64,000 nucleotides of DNA from Euptelea pleiosperma (taxonomy: Eukaryota; Streptophyta; Magnoliopsida; Ranunculales; Eupteleaceae): the NCBI GenBank assembly GCA_035048495.1, contig CM068551.1, positions 11,905,248-11,969,247 of the forward strand. The letters are read 5' to 3'. Every line of letters begins with the position of its first letter. Position 1 is the stretch's first letter. Below are positions 1 to 10,500 of this stretch, one piece after another. The position numbers and the translations under genes were made by a program. The notes beneath the pieces were generated by a model. The model saw nothing but the letters and a program-made list of their open reading frames with translations, was not told the DNA's origin and did no database searches.

Positions 1-1074
1 ACCTAAAACTTCCTAAAATGTCTCTGCTTTCCTTATAAAATCTTTCCCTCCATTGTCCAATGGCTAAAACGTCTCCTAGCAAAAGACGCAGGAGCAAAAA
101 ATTTCTCTACATTGATGCGGGCTAATCAACTTATTGACTATGTATTTTTTTTGCCTCATTGTATATTTTTTCTCTTTTTTAGATTATTTTTTCATTATTT
201 TTTTCTTTTTCTTTTTAATTAGACAAAAATTGTACATGGACGGGGAAAACATCAATGATCTTTTACACAACTCTCCACAAAAATTACAGGCATGTTTCCT
301 CCACTTCTCGTTTGAATTTCTATTTTCTTTTTATTTTTTTTATCTATATTCTATATGTATATAACAGATTGAAGATAGCCTGATGAATCGACGCAAATCT
401 ATTATTCTTAACAGCAATTGCCGAGTTCTTTAGCACCTACTTGGATTGATAGAGCTTTGTAGGCAACAAATGAAGATAGAATAATGTGATCGGCTGATCT
501 TTTGTAGCATGATTACTTATCAGAATTTCAGAAGTGCGGGTGAATATATTTTTTGAAGACTCGGAGCTTTGAGAAGTTGCACATCAAGCCAAAGAAAAAG
601 AAATTGAGACAATTTTTGCTCTCGGCTACGAAGAACACTCTTAAGAATGAATGGACGTATGAATGTGGATAAAAAAAGATTGTCTTTTTTTTTTAAGATC
701 AATTTGATGTATATGACCGTATTAGTTAAGAATTATAATGTAAAATTGTAAACTAATAAGGATGTCTTGCTTATTGTATATTATTGTAGTTTTTTTTTTA
801 TCTTAAAGATCTTAATTATGAAGTCGCCAATAACACATTTTAGTCTTACGTAATTATATTACCTTTTTAAAGGACGTGGTAACATAATTATTCTAGATAT
901 TTTTTGGAGATTTTTTTACTAAATATATTTAGAGCATAGTGTTAAATTTGTAGGTATTTTTTATATGCAAGAGGTCCAATTATATTTTCCTTTTAATTTT
1001 CATTTAGTCATAATGAAAGTTTTTGTTTTTTATGAATTTCTTTGTTTATAAAGAAATTCCTTTTAATTTCTTAC
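1..1074. other. AT-rich sequence left of a Helitron end, no gene recognised
   Basis: No supported coding region. The only open frames are short and low in complexity, made of T-rich runs. Because a Helitron 3' terminus lies at 1075-1105, this stretch is probably the body of that element, with its 5' end either inside this stretch or outside the window. A TC-initial motif near 103 (TCTCTACATTG) is a possible but weak 5' end. Confidence 0.35.
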
Positions 1075-1105
1075 CCCGTGCTTTAGCACGGGCCAATAAT
1101 ACTAG
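1075..1105 (+). mobile_element. Helitron-type 3' terminus
   Basis: A hairpin (CCCGTGC, then GCACGGG, 1075-1092) is followed about ten bases later by CTAG and then T. A short GC-rich hairpin shortly before CTRR, with insertion in front of T, is the known structure of a Helitron 3' end. I did not find the matching 5' TC end with confidence. Confidence 0.6.
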
Positions 1106-1395
1106 TTAGATTTGAAAGTCGTGCACCGAGCAGTAGTCAGCATCCATGTGGCAATTTCTCAGATTGCCACGGGTTTTAGTGTTTATTATACCCCACAACT
1201 CTAAACAATTATGGGTATTGCTTTAAGCCACTTGAAAAGACACTCACCCTATCAACTAGACCAACCAATGACTCAGATATTAAATGCCTATTTATCTCAT
1301 CATCCTACTACTAGGGATGGTCCCACGAAGTACTTGTTTAAGAACATCCCATGATTTAAAAAAAAAAGTTATAACGCCATTATAATTGTAATGCT

Positions 1396-2712
1396 CAGAG
1401 TTTTAAAAATCGGACCGGACTGACAGTCTGACCAAGTCCGACCGGGATTTTAAAAAATTTCGGTCCAGTTCTATAAAAACCAATAAATATAATTGAACAT
1501 GTGAATTTAAAAAATCGGACGGTTGAACCATTGAACCGTAGGAACCGACCGGTTTTTAGAACCGATTTTAGTCAAGTAACTAAAAATTGAAAAAAGTGTT
1601 AGAGAAAATTTAGGAAAAAAATCTTCAATCAATTCTAGTCAAATATAACATAAACGTGTTAAGGAGAGATTTCAGGAAAAAACGTTTCCAAAATAAGGAG
1701 AATCCATTTTTTATCAAATCTCCACTAAATCTCTATATCTTGCCCCTAAAATAGAGAATCCTACTTTTAGAAATCTCTACCAGATCTCTAATACAATCTA
1801 ACAAGACTAATTATATTTAAAAAATCTAAATTTATTGTATTATTATTTTTATTTTAATTCTTAGATTTTATATTTTATTCTTTATCTCCATTTTTCTTCA
1901 CATTTTCTGTACTTTTTTAATATTTCTCTAATTACCCAACCCCACCCCCCCCCCCTCTGTTGACCACCATATTTTACATTAAAATACAAAAAAACCCTAT
2001 TCTTCAACATTGGAACTAGGGTTTGGACCAAAACCAAACCCCCAAATCAAATGGCTGTGCTAGACGGCAAGCCAAGAGATACCAATGGATTAGTTGTCCA
2101 TCGTCGGAGACCACCCACTGGAGTCTCATGCTGGTCATCCACCACTCCTACGAAAATTAAAAGACCCATTGGGTCGTTCGAACATAGACTTGAGCTGTAT
2201 TTCCCAATGCTAGTTGAGATACCAAAATAGTTTGAGATCTTAATATTTGTACTACAATGTCACTTCAATTCTAGACGTTGGTGTTTCGAAAAAGAAAAAA
2301 AAAATTGAAACTCTAGATACTAATGGTATTTTATTTTGATTTTCTCCGTAGTGGTGGATTACCGGCATGAGACTCCTTTGGGTTGGTATCTCTTGGCTTG
2401 CCGTCCACAATAACCATTTGATTTGGGCGGGGGTTTTGGCTTTGGTGCAAACCCTTGTTCTTAGGTTGAAGATAAGGGCATTTTTGTCTTTTAATATAAA
2501 ATGTAGTGGTAAACTCGGGTCAACATTGGTCAACTGACCTTGGACCAAGTCATAGGGGGGTAATTTCAAAAGGGGGGGGGGGGGGGTGGGGTGTAGGGGG
2601 GGTACGTCAAATTTCAAAGATAACATGGGGGGTATGTCAAAAATTCCCTAATATTTAATAAATACAAGCAGGTCCGATCAAATCGAACCGTGGTTCGGTT
2701 TTTAAAACATTG
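1396..2712. mobile_element. hAT-like non-autonomous element with 8-bp target duplication
   Basis: The ends are imperfect inverted repeats, CAGAGTTTTAAAAATCGG on the left and CAATGTTTTAAAAACCGA on the right read inward. They are flanked by an identical 8-bp direct repeat, GTAATGCT, at 1388-1395 and 2713-2720. Eight-bp target duplications and CA-initial ends are typical of the hAT superfamily. There is no transposase-like frame, so the element is non-autonomous. Its interior contains a separate large inverted repeat (1959-2530). Confidence 0.75.
1959..2530. repeat. Large foldback inside the hAT-like element
   Basis: The arms at about 1959-2148 and 2351-2530 are inverted copies of each other. 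Shared stretches include the segment reading GGCAAGCCAAGAGATACCA and the motif around CAAATGG. A related foldback lies at 4355-5075. Poly-C and poly-G runs (about 1941-1957 and 2570-2586) lie just outside the arms. No protein is encoded. Confidence 0.6.
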
Positions 2713-2997
2713 GTAATGCTCCTGTTACATTATATAACACCCTTATTACACCCCGTTTTAATGAAAATAGCAGAAAAGAATGGTAATTATTATAACTATT
2801 TTAACTCTTTTTTACAATCTAGTTGAATTTATTTTTACAAAAATTAAATTAAATTTTTGACCATTATTTGACCCCTTATAACGGCTGTTGTAACGGTCCC
2901 TTATAAACCTCGCTTATGCGTGAAGCCTTCCAAAGAGACTTGGAGTCCACAGGGGTTGATGTACATAGGTACATCAGAGTAAAACTTCGGTCACAGA

Positions 2998-3304
2998 AAT
3001 ATGAGCCACGTGGCACACTATTAGAGGGAGCTGACTGTATGGATGTTTGGCCAGTCCCTCAGTAGACCTGCAAACCAAAAAATCAGCCTGATTAGTGATT
3101 TACAACCTTTGGATCTTTGCACCCAAATAATGCTCAATTAATAATGCTCAAATTCATACGGTTAAAATCAACCCAAGAAAATAACTTCAATCCAACGCTT
3201 AGAAATCACTGTTCAGGTTTATTTTTGGTTTGCAGGTCCACCTAGTGACTGGCCAAACACCCATACGGTCAGCATCCACTAAGAGTGTCCACGTGGCTCA
3301 TATT
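2998..3304. mobile_element. G-box foldback MITE, copy A1
   Basis: About 300 bp with long inverted ends: ATGAGCCACGTGGCACAC on the left, and GTCCACGTGGCTCAT on the right. Subterminal blocks are also inverted copies (GTATGGATGTTTGGCC against GGCCAAACACCCATAC; GACCTGCAAACCAAAAA against TTTTTGGTTTGCAGGTC). Each terminus contains a G-box CACGTG, at 3007-3012 and 3290-3295. The family recurs across the window. Confidence 0.7.
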
Positions 3305-3702
3305 GTAGGCTGTGATTTGTAGATTTAAGCGGAGCAGTTCTATGATACCGAATTTTTTATTACAAGTTTGATATATAAATCCCTCAAAATGGTAGGTTCT
3401 GTCGGGCTGACGCCATGAATGTGTGGTCCACAACTTGGCGGACATACACCAAAGCTAGCCTGATTGGTAATCTTTAGCCCTTGGATTTGAGCTTATTTTC
3501 ATCATAGGCTTCATGAATAGGCCAATAGATGGTTTCCAAGCTCATGATGAAAAGTGGTCGAATCACTTGATAGAAATCATCAACTAGGGCTGGGTTTTTT
3601 GTTTTTTTTGTAATTTAAAAACCAAAAAAGGTGTGCAATTCCATTAAGAGGAGTCCAGTTTGGCTCATAAACGTCATTGCTAACGGATGGTCCTGAACAT
3701 TC

Positions 3703-3983
3703 ATATGAGCCACGTGGCATACTCTTAGAGACTACTAACCGTATGGATGTTTGGGCCATCCTTAGTCGGACCTGCAGACTAAAAATCAGCCTGATTTTAG
3801 AGTTTTAACTGTTACGTTATAGTCTTTCTCGTGGTTGATTTTCAATCGTAGGATGCAAGCATTATTTGAATACTCTGATCCAATGGTTAGAAAACACTAG
3901 CCAGGCTAATATTTGTTACGCAGGTCTAAGGGCCAAACATCTATACGGTCAGTGGTCTCTAAAAGCGTGCTACTGGTTCATAA
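3703..3983. mobile_element. G-box foldback MITE, copy A2
   Basis: Same family as the copy at 2998. The left end has ATGAGCCACGTGGCAT and the right end a decayed GTGCTACTGGTTCAT. Inner inverted blocks GTATGGATGTTTGGGCC and GGGCCAAACATCTATAC pair with each other. The right-hand G-box has been lost by mutation. Confidence 0.65.
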
Positions 3984-4110
3984 GAATATTCGTGACATTC
4001 AGTGAGCAAAATTAGACCACACAAAGAGGTGGACCAAATATTCATGAGCCCAAGTAGGACAGGAAAGAGCTTGTGACTAGGCATTTGAGGGATTTTGACC
4101 AATGTTTTAA

Positions 4111-4320
4111 GGGTCGGGGCTCAGGGGACCCCCTTTTTCTGACCCTTCTCGGTGTTTGTGTGCTGGCCGTGGATTTCAAGAATCCAACGGTGGTTGTCAG
4201 CCCAAGCTGACATCACTTTTTGGGGGCGCAGACAACCACCGTTGGATTCATGAAATCCACGGCCGAGCGCACGAACACCAAGAAGGGTCAGAAAAAGGGG
4301 AACCTCCGAGTCTGAAACCC
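4111..4320. mobile_element. Foldback element, family C (GGGTC..GACCC type)
   Basis: Two arms of about 85 bp are inverted copies. The inner block ATCCAACGGTGGTTGTC on the left is matched by GACAACCACCGTTGGAT on the right, and the outer block CTTTTTCTGACCCTTCT is matched by AGAAGGGTCAGAAAAAG. Relatives lie at 33033 and 53822; the latter has a clear target duplication. Confidence 0.6.
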
Positions 4321-4354
4321 AAAACTCAACTCGACTCGAAAGTCAGTCCACTGT

Positions 4355-5075
4355 CATTGACTAACATTTTTTTTTGAAAAAGGACAAAAATGCTCTCTTC
4401 TTCAACTGTGGAACAAAAAAAATATGAGTTTGGGATAAAACCCCAATCCTAAATCAAACGGCTATGGAGACGACAGAGGATGTTGAAGGTGAGATAATTA
4501 CGTTCATATGTAAAACAGAAATTAGATTTAGACGCTGAAGAGTGTGAGTGTCGTTGATTGATCAGCGAACTTGGACGTATTGAAAAAACCCGAACACCAA
4601 AAATATCTCCCTAAGCTGGTACAAGCAATTGAATCGCCACCTGATATATCCTTGATTGGAGATGGAGCGACACGGGGCTCACCATTTTCTAGTTGGCAAG
4701 TGGTACACAGGCTGTGGAAGACCATGAGCAATGACTGTTTGTAAGGTTTTAATTCCGCTCTTTTACCTGTGAGAGTTCAAAGGTTCTTTCATTTTGTATT
4801 GGTTAGAAAAAATTAGAATAATTGATTAGTTGTAAGTCATCACCAAAAATAAGTTTACATGTCAAAGATTTCATTATTTTTGCTTGCTACAAAACTCCGG
4901 TGAGTCGGTCGCCAATGATGAGCGGGCAACCCATTAGAATCCCATGGCCGGTCGTCCACCACAGTTGTTTGATTTGGGTTAGGGTTTTAGCCCAAACCCA
5001 TTTTTTTTTTAATTTGTTCCAAGGTTGAAGGAAAGGACACTTTTGTCCTTTTCAAAAAAAAAAATGTTAGTCAAT
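4355..5075. repeat. Large foldback related to 1959-2530
   Basis: Inverted arms lie at about 4355-4470 and 4955-5075. Left TTGACTAACATTTTTTTTT is answered by AAAATGTTAGTCAA on the right, and both arms hold a GGACAAAA and CTTCAAC block. The interior (4471-4954) has no recognisable gene. Both this element and the one at 1959-2530 are followed by AACATGGGGG, so they belong to one family. Confidence 0.5.
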
Positions 5076-5423
5076 GGCGATCTAAGACGGTAGATCGGGT
5101 AGTAGGGGTAAGTCAGTTTTTTTTCAAATTGTGGGGGTGTATGTCAAATTTTGAAAATAACATGGGGGCAAAAATTCTCTAAAAATTATTATTACATATA
5201 AAAACAGATTATGTTTATTAATTTTTATAAAATAGAGAAACTATTTTAAATAGAGAATAAAGAAAGAAAAAGAAAATAATATGAAAAATAAATATCTTTA
5301 GATTTTTTGAGACTTAAAGAGCAAGTAAAAGTTTATGTAAAGAAGAATTGTGATTGGGGGTTGAGTTTGCAAAGAGTAAAACTCTTTATTTGTACCATGG
5401 GAACGCCACGTCGCATGGCAACA

Positions 5424-5997
5424 CCTTACGTGTGGCACACATTTAGAGACCACTGACTGTATAGATGTTTTTCCCATCTCTAGGTGGACCTACGTACGAA
5501 AATTCATCTTGATTAGCAATTTCTATCCATTAGATTATAGTCTTTTTTATGGTTTGTTTTCAATAGTAGATTTTTAGCATTACAGAACGCAGTTTGAGGT
5601 GCATTTTGGCCAATGGCACCACCATGCACGTGCGACTAACAGTATAGATGTTTTGCTCATCTCTAGGTAGACCTACTTACAAAAATTCATCCTGATTAGC
5701 AATGAGTTTTGACACCATTAATGGTGGGCGATATTATGAGCCATGTGGCACAATCTTAGAGATCATTGACTGTATGGATGTTTTGCCCATCCCTAGTTGG
5801 ACTTTCATATCAAAAGTCATCCTGATCAGTAACTCATAACCAAGAATTTTTATTGATTTATTTGTAATTGTTGATTATGATCCAAAGGTTAGAAATCACT
5901 AATCTAGTATATTTTTGGTACATAAGTCCATTTAGGAATAGACCAAACATCCATACGGTCGGTAACCTTTGATAAGATGAAATATGTCTTACATTGT
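5424..5997. mobile_element. Cluster of partial G-box foldback MITEs (A3)
   Basis: Three pieces of the same family lie head to tail: about 5424-5590 (left half), 5620-5706 (left fragment) and 5734-5990 (nearly complete). The last has ATGAGCCATGTGGCAC at its left and CAAACATCCATACGGTC near its right end. The SINE at 6016 inserted next to its right end. Confidence 0.5.
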
Positions 5998-6015
5998 GAG
6001 CCCATCATCAACTTT

Positions 6016-6200
6016 TTTTTTTTTTTTTTGTTCGTTACCATCGTGGGAGGGTCCCACGGAAGACGGCAGGTGAAACCTGGAACCGGTCAAGCCGGGAAAG
6101 GGGGATTTCTACTCTTGGCTCACTGCTCAAAGGAGAAAATCTACCTGCGTGGGTTTGACCCCACGACCTCTCGAAAGAGGTGGATACACACCAACCATTT
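6016..6200 (-). mobile_element. tRNA-derived SINE with 18-bp target duplication
   Basis: Read on the minus strand, the element starts AAATGGTTGGTGTG (box A-like) and continues to GGGGTCAAACCC (box B-like). It ends in poly-A, seen as a T-run at about 6013-6029. It is bracketed by an exact 18-bp direct repeat, GAGCCCATCATCAACTTT, at 5998-6015 and 6201-6218. Pol III-like boxes, an A tail and a long target duplication together indicate a full-length SINE mobilised by LINE machinery. Confidence 0.8.
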
Positions 6201-6526
6201 GAGCCCATCATCAACTTTGATGATAGACTTAATCATCTAAATTTTTCTAACAATAGAATTTAAGTGCCATACCAGGATGCAATAATTATTTGCACAATTG
6301 AGTTGAAATGTGAAAATATTGAATGACCAAAGCACCATCTATACTATTATAAAGTAGAAATCGGGGTTGTCACCCATGTGACAAATTTATAGGCCTCTCT
6401 ACTATCAAAGGCAAAACCTTCCATCATTAAATGCCTCTATTCTAAAGACAAAACTTGGGAGTATGCCCTTCAAGATGTCCAACACGCCCACATCCCTCGT
6501 CAATGATGATGAGAGACAATAGTATA

Positions 6527-6815
6527 AGCCACGTGGCACACTCTTAGGGACCACTGACCACATGGATTTTTGTACCATCCCCAAGTGGACCTATATAAGC
6601 CTGTTTAGTGATTTCAAACCTTTGGATCTAAATGCCCATATAATGTTCAAAATCTACGGTTAAAAATCAACCAGTGAAAACGTCTCAAATCAAATCCTTA
6701 AAACTCATTAATGGGCTGATATTTTGCATGTAGGTCTATCTACAGATGGGCGGATGGTCTAAATTTCGATACAGTGATTGATCTCTATGAGTGTACTACG
6801 TGTAAGGTGCACGTG
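6527..6815. mobile_element. G-box foldback MITE, copy A4
   Basis: The left end reads ATAAGCCACGTGGCACACTC (G-box 6530-6535), followed by the family block CCATCCCCAAGTGGACCTA. The right half holds TGTAGGTCTATCTACAGATG. The right terminus is decayed. It is nested in the element at 6339-7105. Confidence 0.5.
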
Positions 6816-6892
6816 GACTGGAGTTACCCTAGTTATAAATTAAAAAAATTTCAAAAACTGAAATAAACAAATTTTGTCAATTTAAAGAACTT

Positions 6893-7062
6893 GAGGGCAT
6901 ATTAGGAATAATGTTTTATTTTACTTTTTTAATATTGAATGAGCTGCATGGTGAGGTGGGATATTGGGGTTTCCCGTGAGGGCATATTAGGAATAATGTT
7001 TTATTTTACTTTTTTAATATTGAATGAGCTGCATGGTGAGGTGGGATATTGGGGTTTCCCGC
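6893..7062. repeat. 85-bp tandem duplication
   Basis: Two nearly identical 85-bp units (6893-6977 and 6978-7062), each starting GAGGGCATATTAGGAATAAT and ending GGGTTTCCCG plus one or two bases. They differ at about one position, so the duplication is recent. Confidence 0.85.
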
Positions 7063-7105
7063 GAGGCATGCATGATGGGTCTTCGCCCTTTAAATAATAG
7101 AATAG

Positions 7106-7522
7106 ATAGATATAATCACATATTTGGATCGAAACGATCGAGTTGAGTAGTCGACACGGTCGAGTGACCACGAGGCAAGTTACCCGAGATAAGATCGAGT
7201 CGAGTCAACTTGGCCGATTCCGAGTCAACGGGACGAGTTTTAAAATCATGATTTTTTTTTTTTTTGTGAACTTATAAAAAAGAAAAAAAGAAAGAAAGAA
7301 TTTGGACACACATGATTTTGACACACAAGTTTAATAATGAATTTGGGAGGCAAGTGTAGCACCTTTTGTGTTTTGGACCAACCAACCCCAAATGCGACCA
7401 CCGGCTACTGACGGTGACGGATTACATAAGTAGGAAGTACATTCCTCTCTTTCATTTTTTGTTTCTCTGCAACTAAGTAAACTGAGCTCAGTTTGCTATA
7501 CAGATACAAACGAGAAACCAAG
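7106..7522 (+). promoter_or_regulatory. KAB1 upstream region and 5' UTR
   Basis: The first part (about 7113-7250) is repeat-like, rich in CGAGT, and ends in GAGTTTTAAAATCATG like a hAT-type terminus. The remainder, up to the ATG at 7523, should hold the KAB1 promoter and leader. I could not fix a TATA box or transcription start. Confidence 0.3.
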
Positions 7523-10500
7523 ATGCAGTACAAGAACCTGGGTAGATCTGGACTGAAAGTGAGCCAGCTGTCTTACGGAGCTTGGGTGAGCTTCGGCAAT
7601 CAACTAGATGTCAAGGATGCCAAGGCTCTGCTCCAGTGCTGTCGAGACCACGGCGTTAACTTCTTTGACAACGCCGAAGTATATGCCAACGGCCGCGCGG
7701 AGGAGATCATGGGCCAGGCCATCAGGGAGCTCGGCTGGAAGCGCTCCGATATCGTCGTGTCTACCAAGATCTTCTGGGGTGGTCCCGGTCCTAACGACAA
7801 GGGTCTTTCCCGTAAGCATATCGTAGAGGGCACCAAAGCCTCCCTCGAGCGCCTCGACATGGATTACGTCGACCTCATCTATTGCCACCGCCCAGACATC
7901 TCTACTCCGATTGAGGAGACGGTGAGGGCCATGAATTTTGTGATTGACCATGGATGGGCGTTTTACTGGGGTACCAGCGAGTGGTCGGCGCAGCAGATCA
8001 CCGAGGCTTGGGCGGTTGCTGACCGGTTGGATCTCGTCGGTCCTATAGTCGAGCAGCCTGAATATAATCTCCTGTCTCGGCACAAGGTGAGCATTTGAGA
8101 CTAACCCACAACAAGAAAAAGAAAATTTTCTTTCAATTGCAATTTGCAATACACATTTCATGTTAATTTATATATAATCAAATGGGCTTATTTTATTTTT
8201 TTCGTATTGGATTGATCGGACACTGGGATTAAATATAATAGCAGAAAACATGATGGATTGATGGGGTCGATTTTTGGTGATCATCCTGCAAATGAAAAAG
8301 TTCGAGATCTTTGTGTTGTGAGATCTGGGTCTTGAAAGTACCCAACAACATGAATAGCTTATTCTGTTTAACTTAGGTAGAATGGCATTAGTTAAGTCAG
8401 CTTTGGTTGTGGGAACTCACTTGACATCGAAAAAGAGTCCCATCTTCCTCTTAAGCAAAAAAAAAAATAAAGAAAGTCTGTCCTATCTTGCTTGATAGAT
8501 CATGCCACTCTTTGACCTCATACATGTCTTTTTGATTTTATTTGCAAAATTTACGATAAACCTGAAGATGTTGGGATTCTGTAGCTGGTATTATGGGTGC
8601 CAGTGGGTCAGTTTCCCCTTTATGAGTTAAGCGAGTCACAACTTGTCTTATACTAGGTTGTCAAGATTTGCTTGTTCATTTGGGAATTTCCTGAAAGGCA
8701 ATCATAGGCTTTTGTCTTCTGAGGAACAATTGGGTCATGTACCAGTACACTCCCCAGACCCGATCACAAATTGGGTTTAAAACTGGACTTATGCCAGACC
8801 AAATGCATCTGGACTACCAGGTATTTGACAATCGAGGTTCGGTAGCGAATTAACTCGTATAAAACCAAAAGGATGGATCTGAACCCAAGTAGTTGGTTCG
8901 GATATTTCAGTTATTGGGATACCAATGACAACTCCATCTGGTATCAGGGATTGCATTCTGGATTCTATTGTTTAACCTTATTTACGATCCAATTTAGCCC
9001 GTTTCGATGATATTCCCTTTTTAGGACCATGGAAATTATTTTTTCAGTTTTAGCTAACAACCAATGAAACTCTGCTTGATGAATTCCTTCACATTAGATG
9101 GTCTTTCCTATTTTGTGTGTTGATGCAGGTTGAATCTGAGTATCTACCTCTTTACAGCAACTACGGTCTGGGTCTTACCACATGGAGTCCATTAGCATCA
9201 GGAGTGCTCACTGGGAAGTACAACAAAGGAGTAATACCACTTGATAGTCGATTTTCCTTAGAAAATTACAAGGTAAGAGTTCTTTGATCTTGGGGCTACT
9301 CTTAGATGTACAATTCCGTTTGCTGAGTTTTGCTCTAATCTACTGATCTCATTAATATTTATTTTATATTGAGGTTTCTGTTCTGTTTCTTAGTTTTGGA
9401 CTTCCCTCTTAGCTTCTTAGTAGCATAATTATCCAACAGCAATATGCTTATGCATTCACATGACTGGAAGATTCGTCACATTAACTTGGGAACTCACCTT
9501 GATTAGTTGAAATATAGGGTTAAAGCCTTCCTAATTTACTTTATTAATAGCAGGCAATGCTATGTATTGTTTAATTAAACTGCCTTATTTTCCCAATCTT
9601 TTGAATCCGGTGATTCATTTCTTATCTATAATAAGAACTTACAGCTTGACAAAAAATCCTTTTTCAGCTTACTTTTTTTGTTCTTTTACTTTTTTTTAAG
9701 GCATCATGATATAGGTGCTGGTAGGTTTTGACACCAAGTAAAGTTTAGGGCTGTTTTGGAGACAAAAAAGATAAAATGAAGAATTCTATTTTAATAGGTT
9801 TCCAAATTCAAATTGTGGAAGGGCTTTCATCTTTCACTTTTTCTTTAGCTAGGTACAGGTACATCTGCCGACTACGACACATGTTCTTGTACTTGGACAC
9901 TGATTTACAAAAGATGGAATGTGGAGACTACTATTTATTGATATTATAGGAAGTCTTCAGTATGTTTGTTTACATGACTGAAAAAGCACCGTTCACTGAC
10001 TCCTTCCAGATACGAATGTCTTCCATGGCGGCCGCCAAACCAATAGGGAGAGGGAGACCTACCCTATTAAATATTATAGCCACTGAAGTGGGAAAGGACC
10101 AATGACCGTGTAGCTTCATAGAGCTAAGCCGAGATTGACAGTTACGCCACAATATGGGATCGACATCCATAGCATCTATAACCGCGAAGTCACCAGCCCA
10201 TGATGGTTCCCTCCAAAGATCAATTTTATTACCATTGCCTAACACCCAACTATAGTGTTTCTGGAGATACATAGGCAAATGTATACGTATATTTTACAAC
10301 ACATAAATGTTAACAAACAAATTTGTAGCATAATGAAGTATTTAAAGTAGTTTAATCTTATCGAGACATCTACTGTTTTTTCCGTTTTCTTATTCCGTCT
10401 CATTTCATCTAGGTCGAGACGTCTTGTTCCATCAGCTTACCAAGATAATGAAACAAAACGATATTTTAAACCTTGAGTCGTACACATTTCATCCTTTCCA

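Larger units (their letters stand above)
6339..7105. mobile_element. Element with TCTATACTATTAT ends, Helitron-like or MITE-like
   Basis: The left end TCTATACTATTATAAAG resembles common plant Helitron 5' ends. The right end is a weak inverted copy (CTTTAAATAATAGAATAGA). A G-box MITE copy (about 6527-6815) and an 85-bp tandem duplication lie inside. No clear 3' hairpin followed by CTRR was found, so the class is unsettled. Confidence 0.35.

Noticed and set aside
134..364. 76-codon plus-strand frame
   Set aside because: Mostly Phe, Tyr and Leu from T-rich DNA. No motif and no neighbouring exons.
2252..2626. 124-codon minus-strand frame
   Set aside because: It runs across one arm of a foldback and a poly-G run, so it is repeat sequence that happens to be open.
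6100..6200. Possible tRNA gene
   Set aside because: Box A and box B-like motifs occur, but no cloverleaf can be drawn. The poly-A tail and 18-bp target duplicate show a SINE.
7604..8161. 185-codon minus-strand frame antisense to KAB1 exon 1
   Set aside because: Shadow frame of a GC-richer conserved exon. The plus-strand KAB1 reading is certain.
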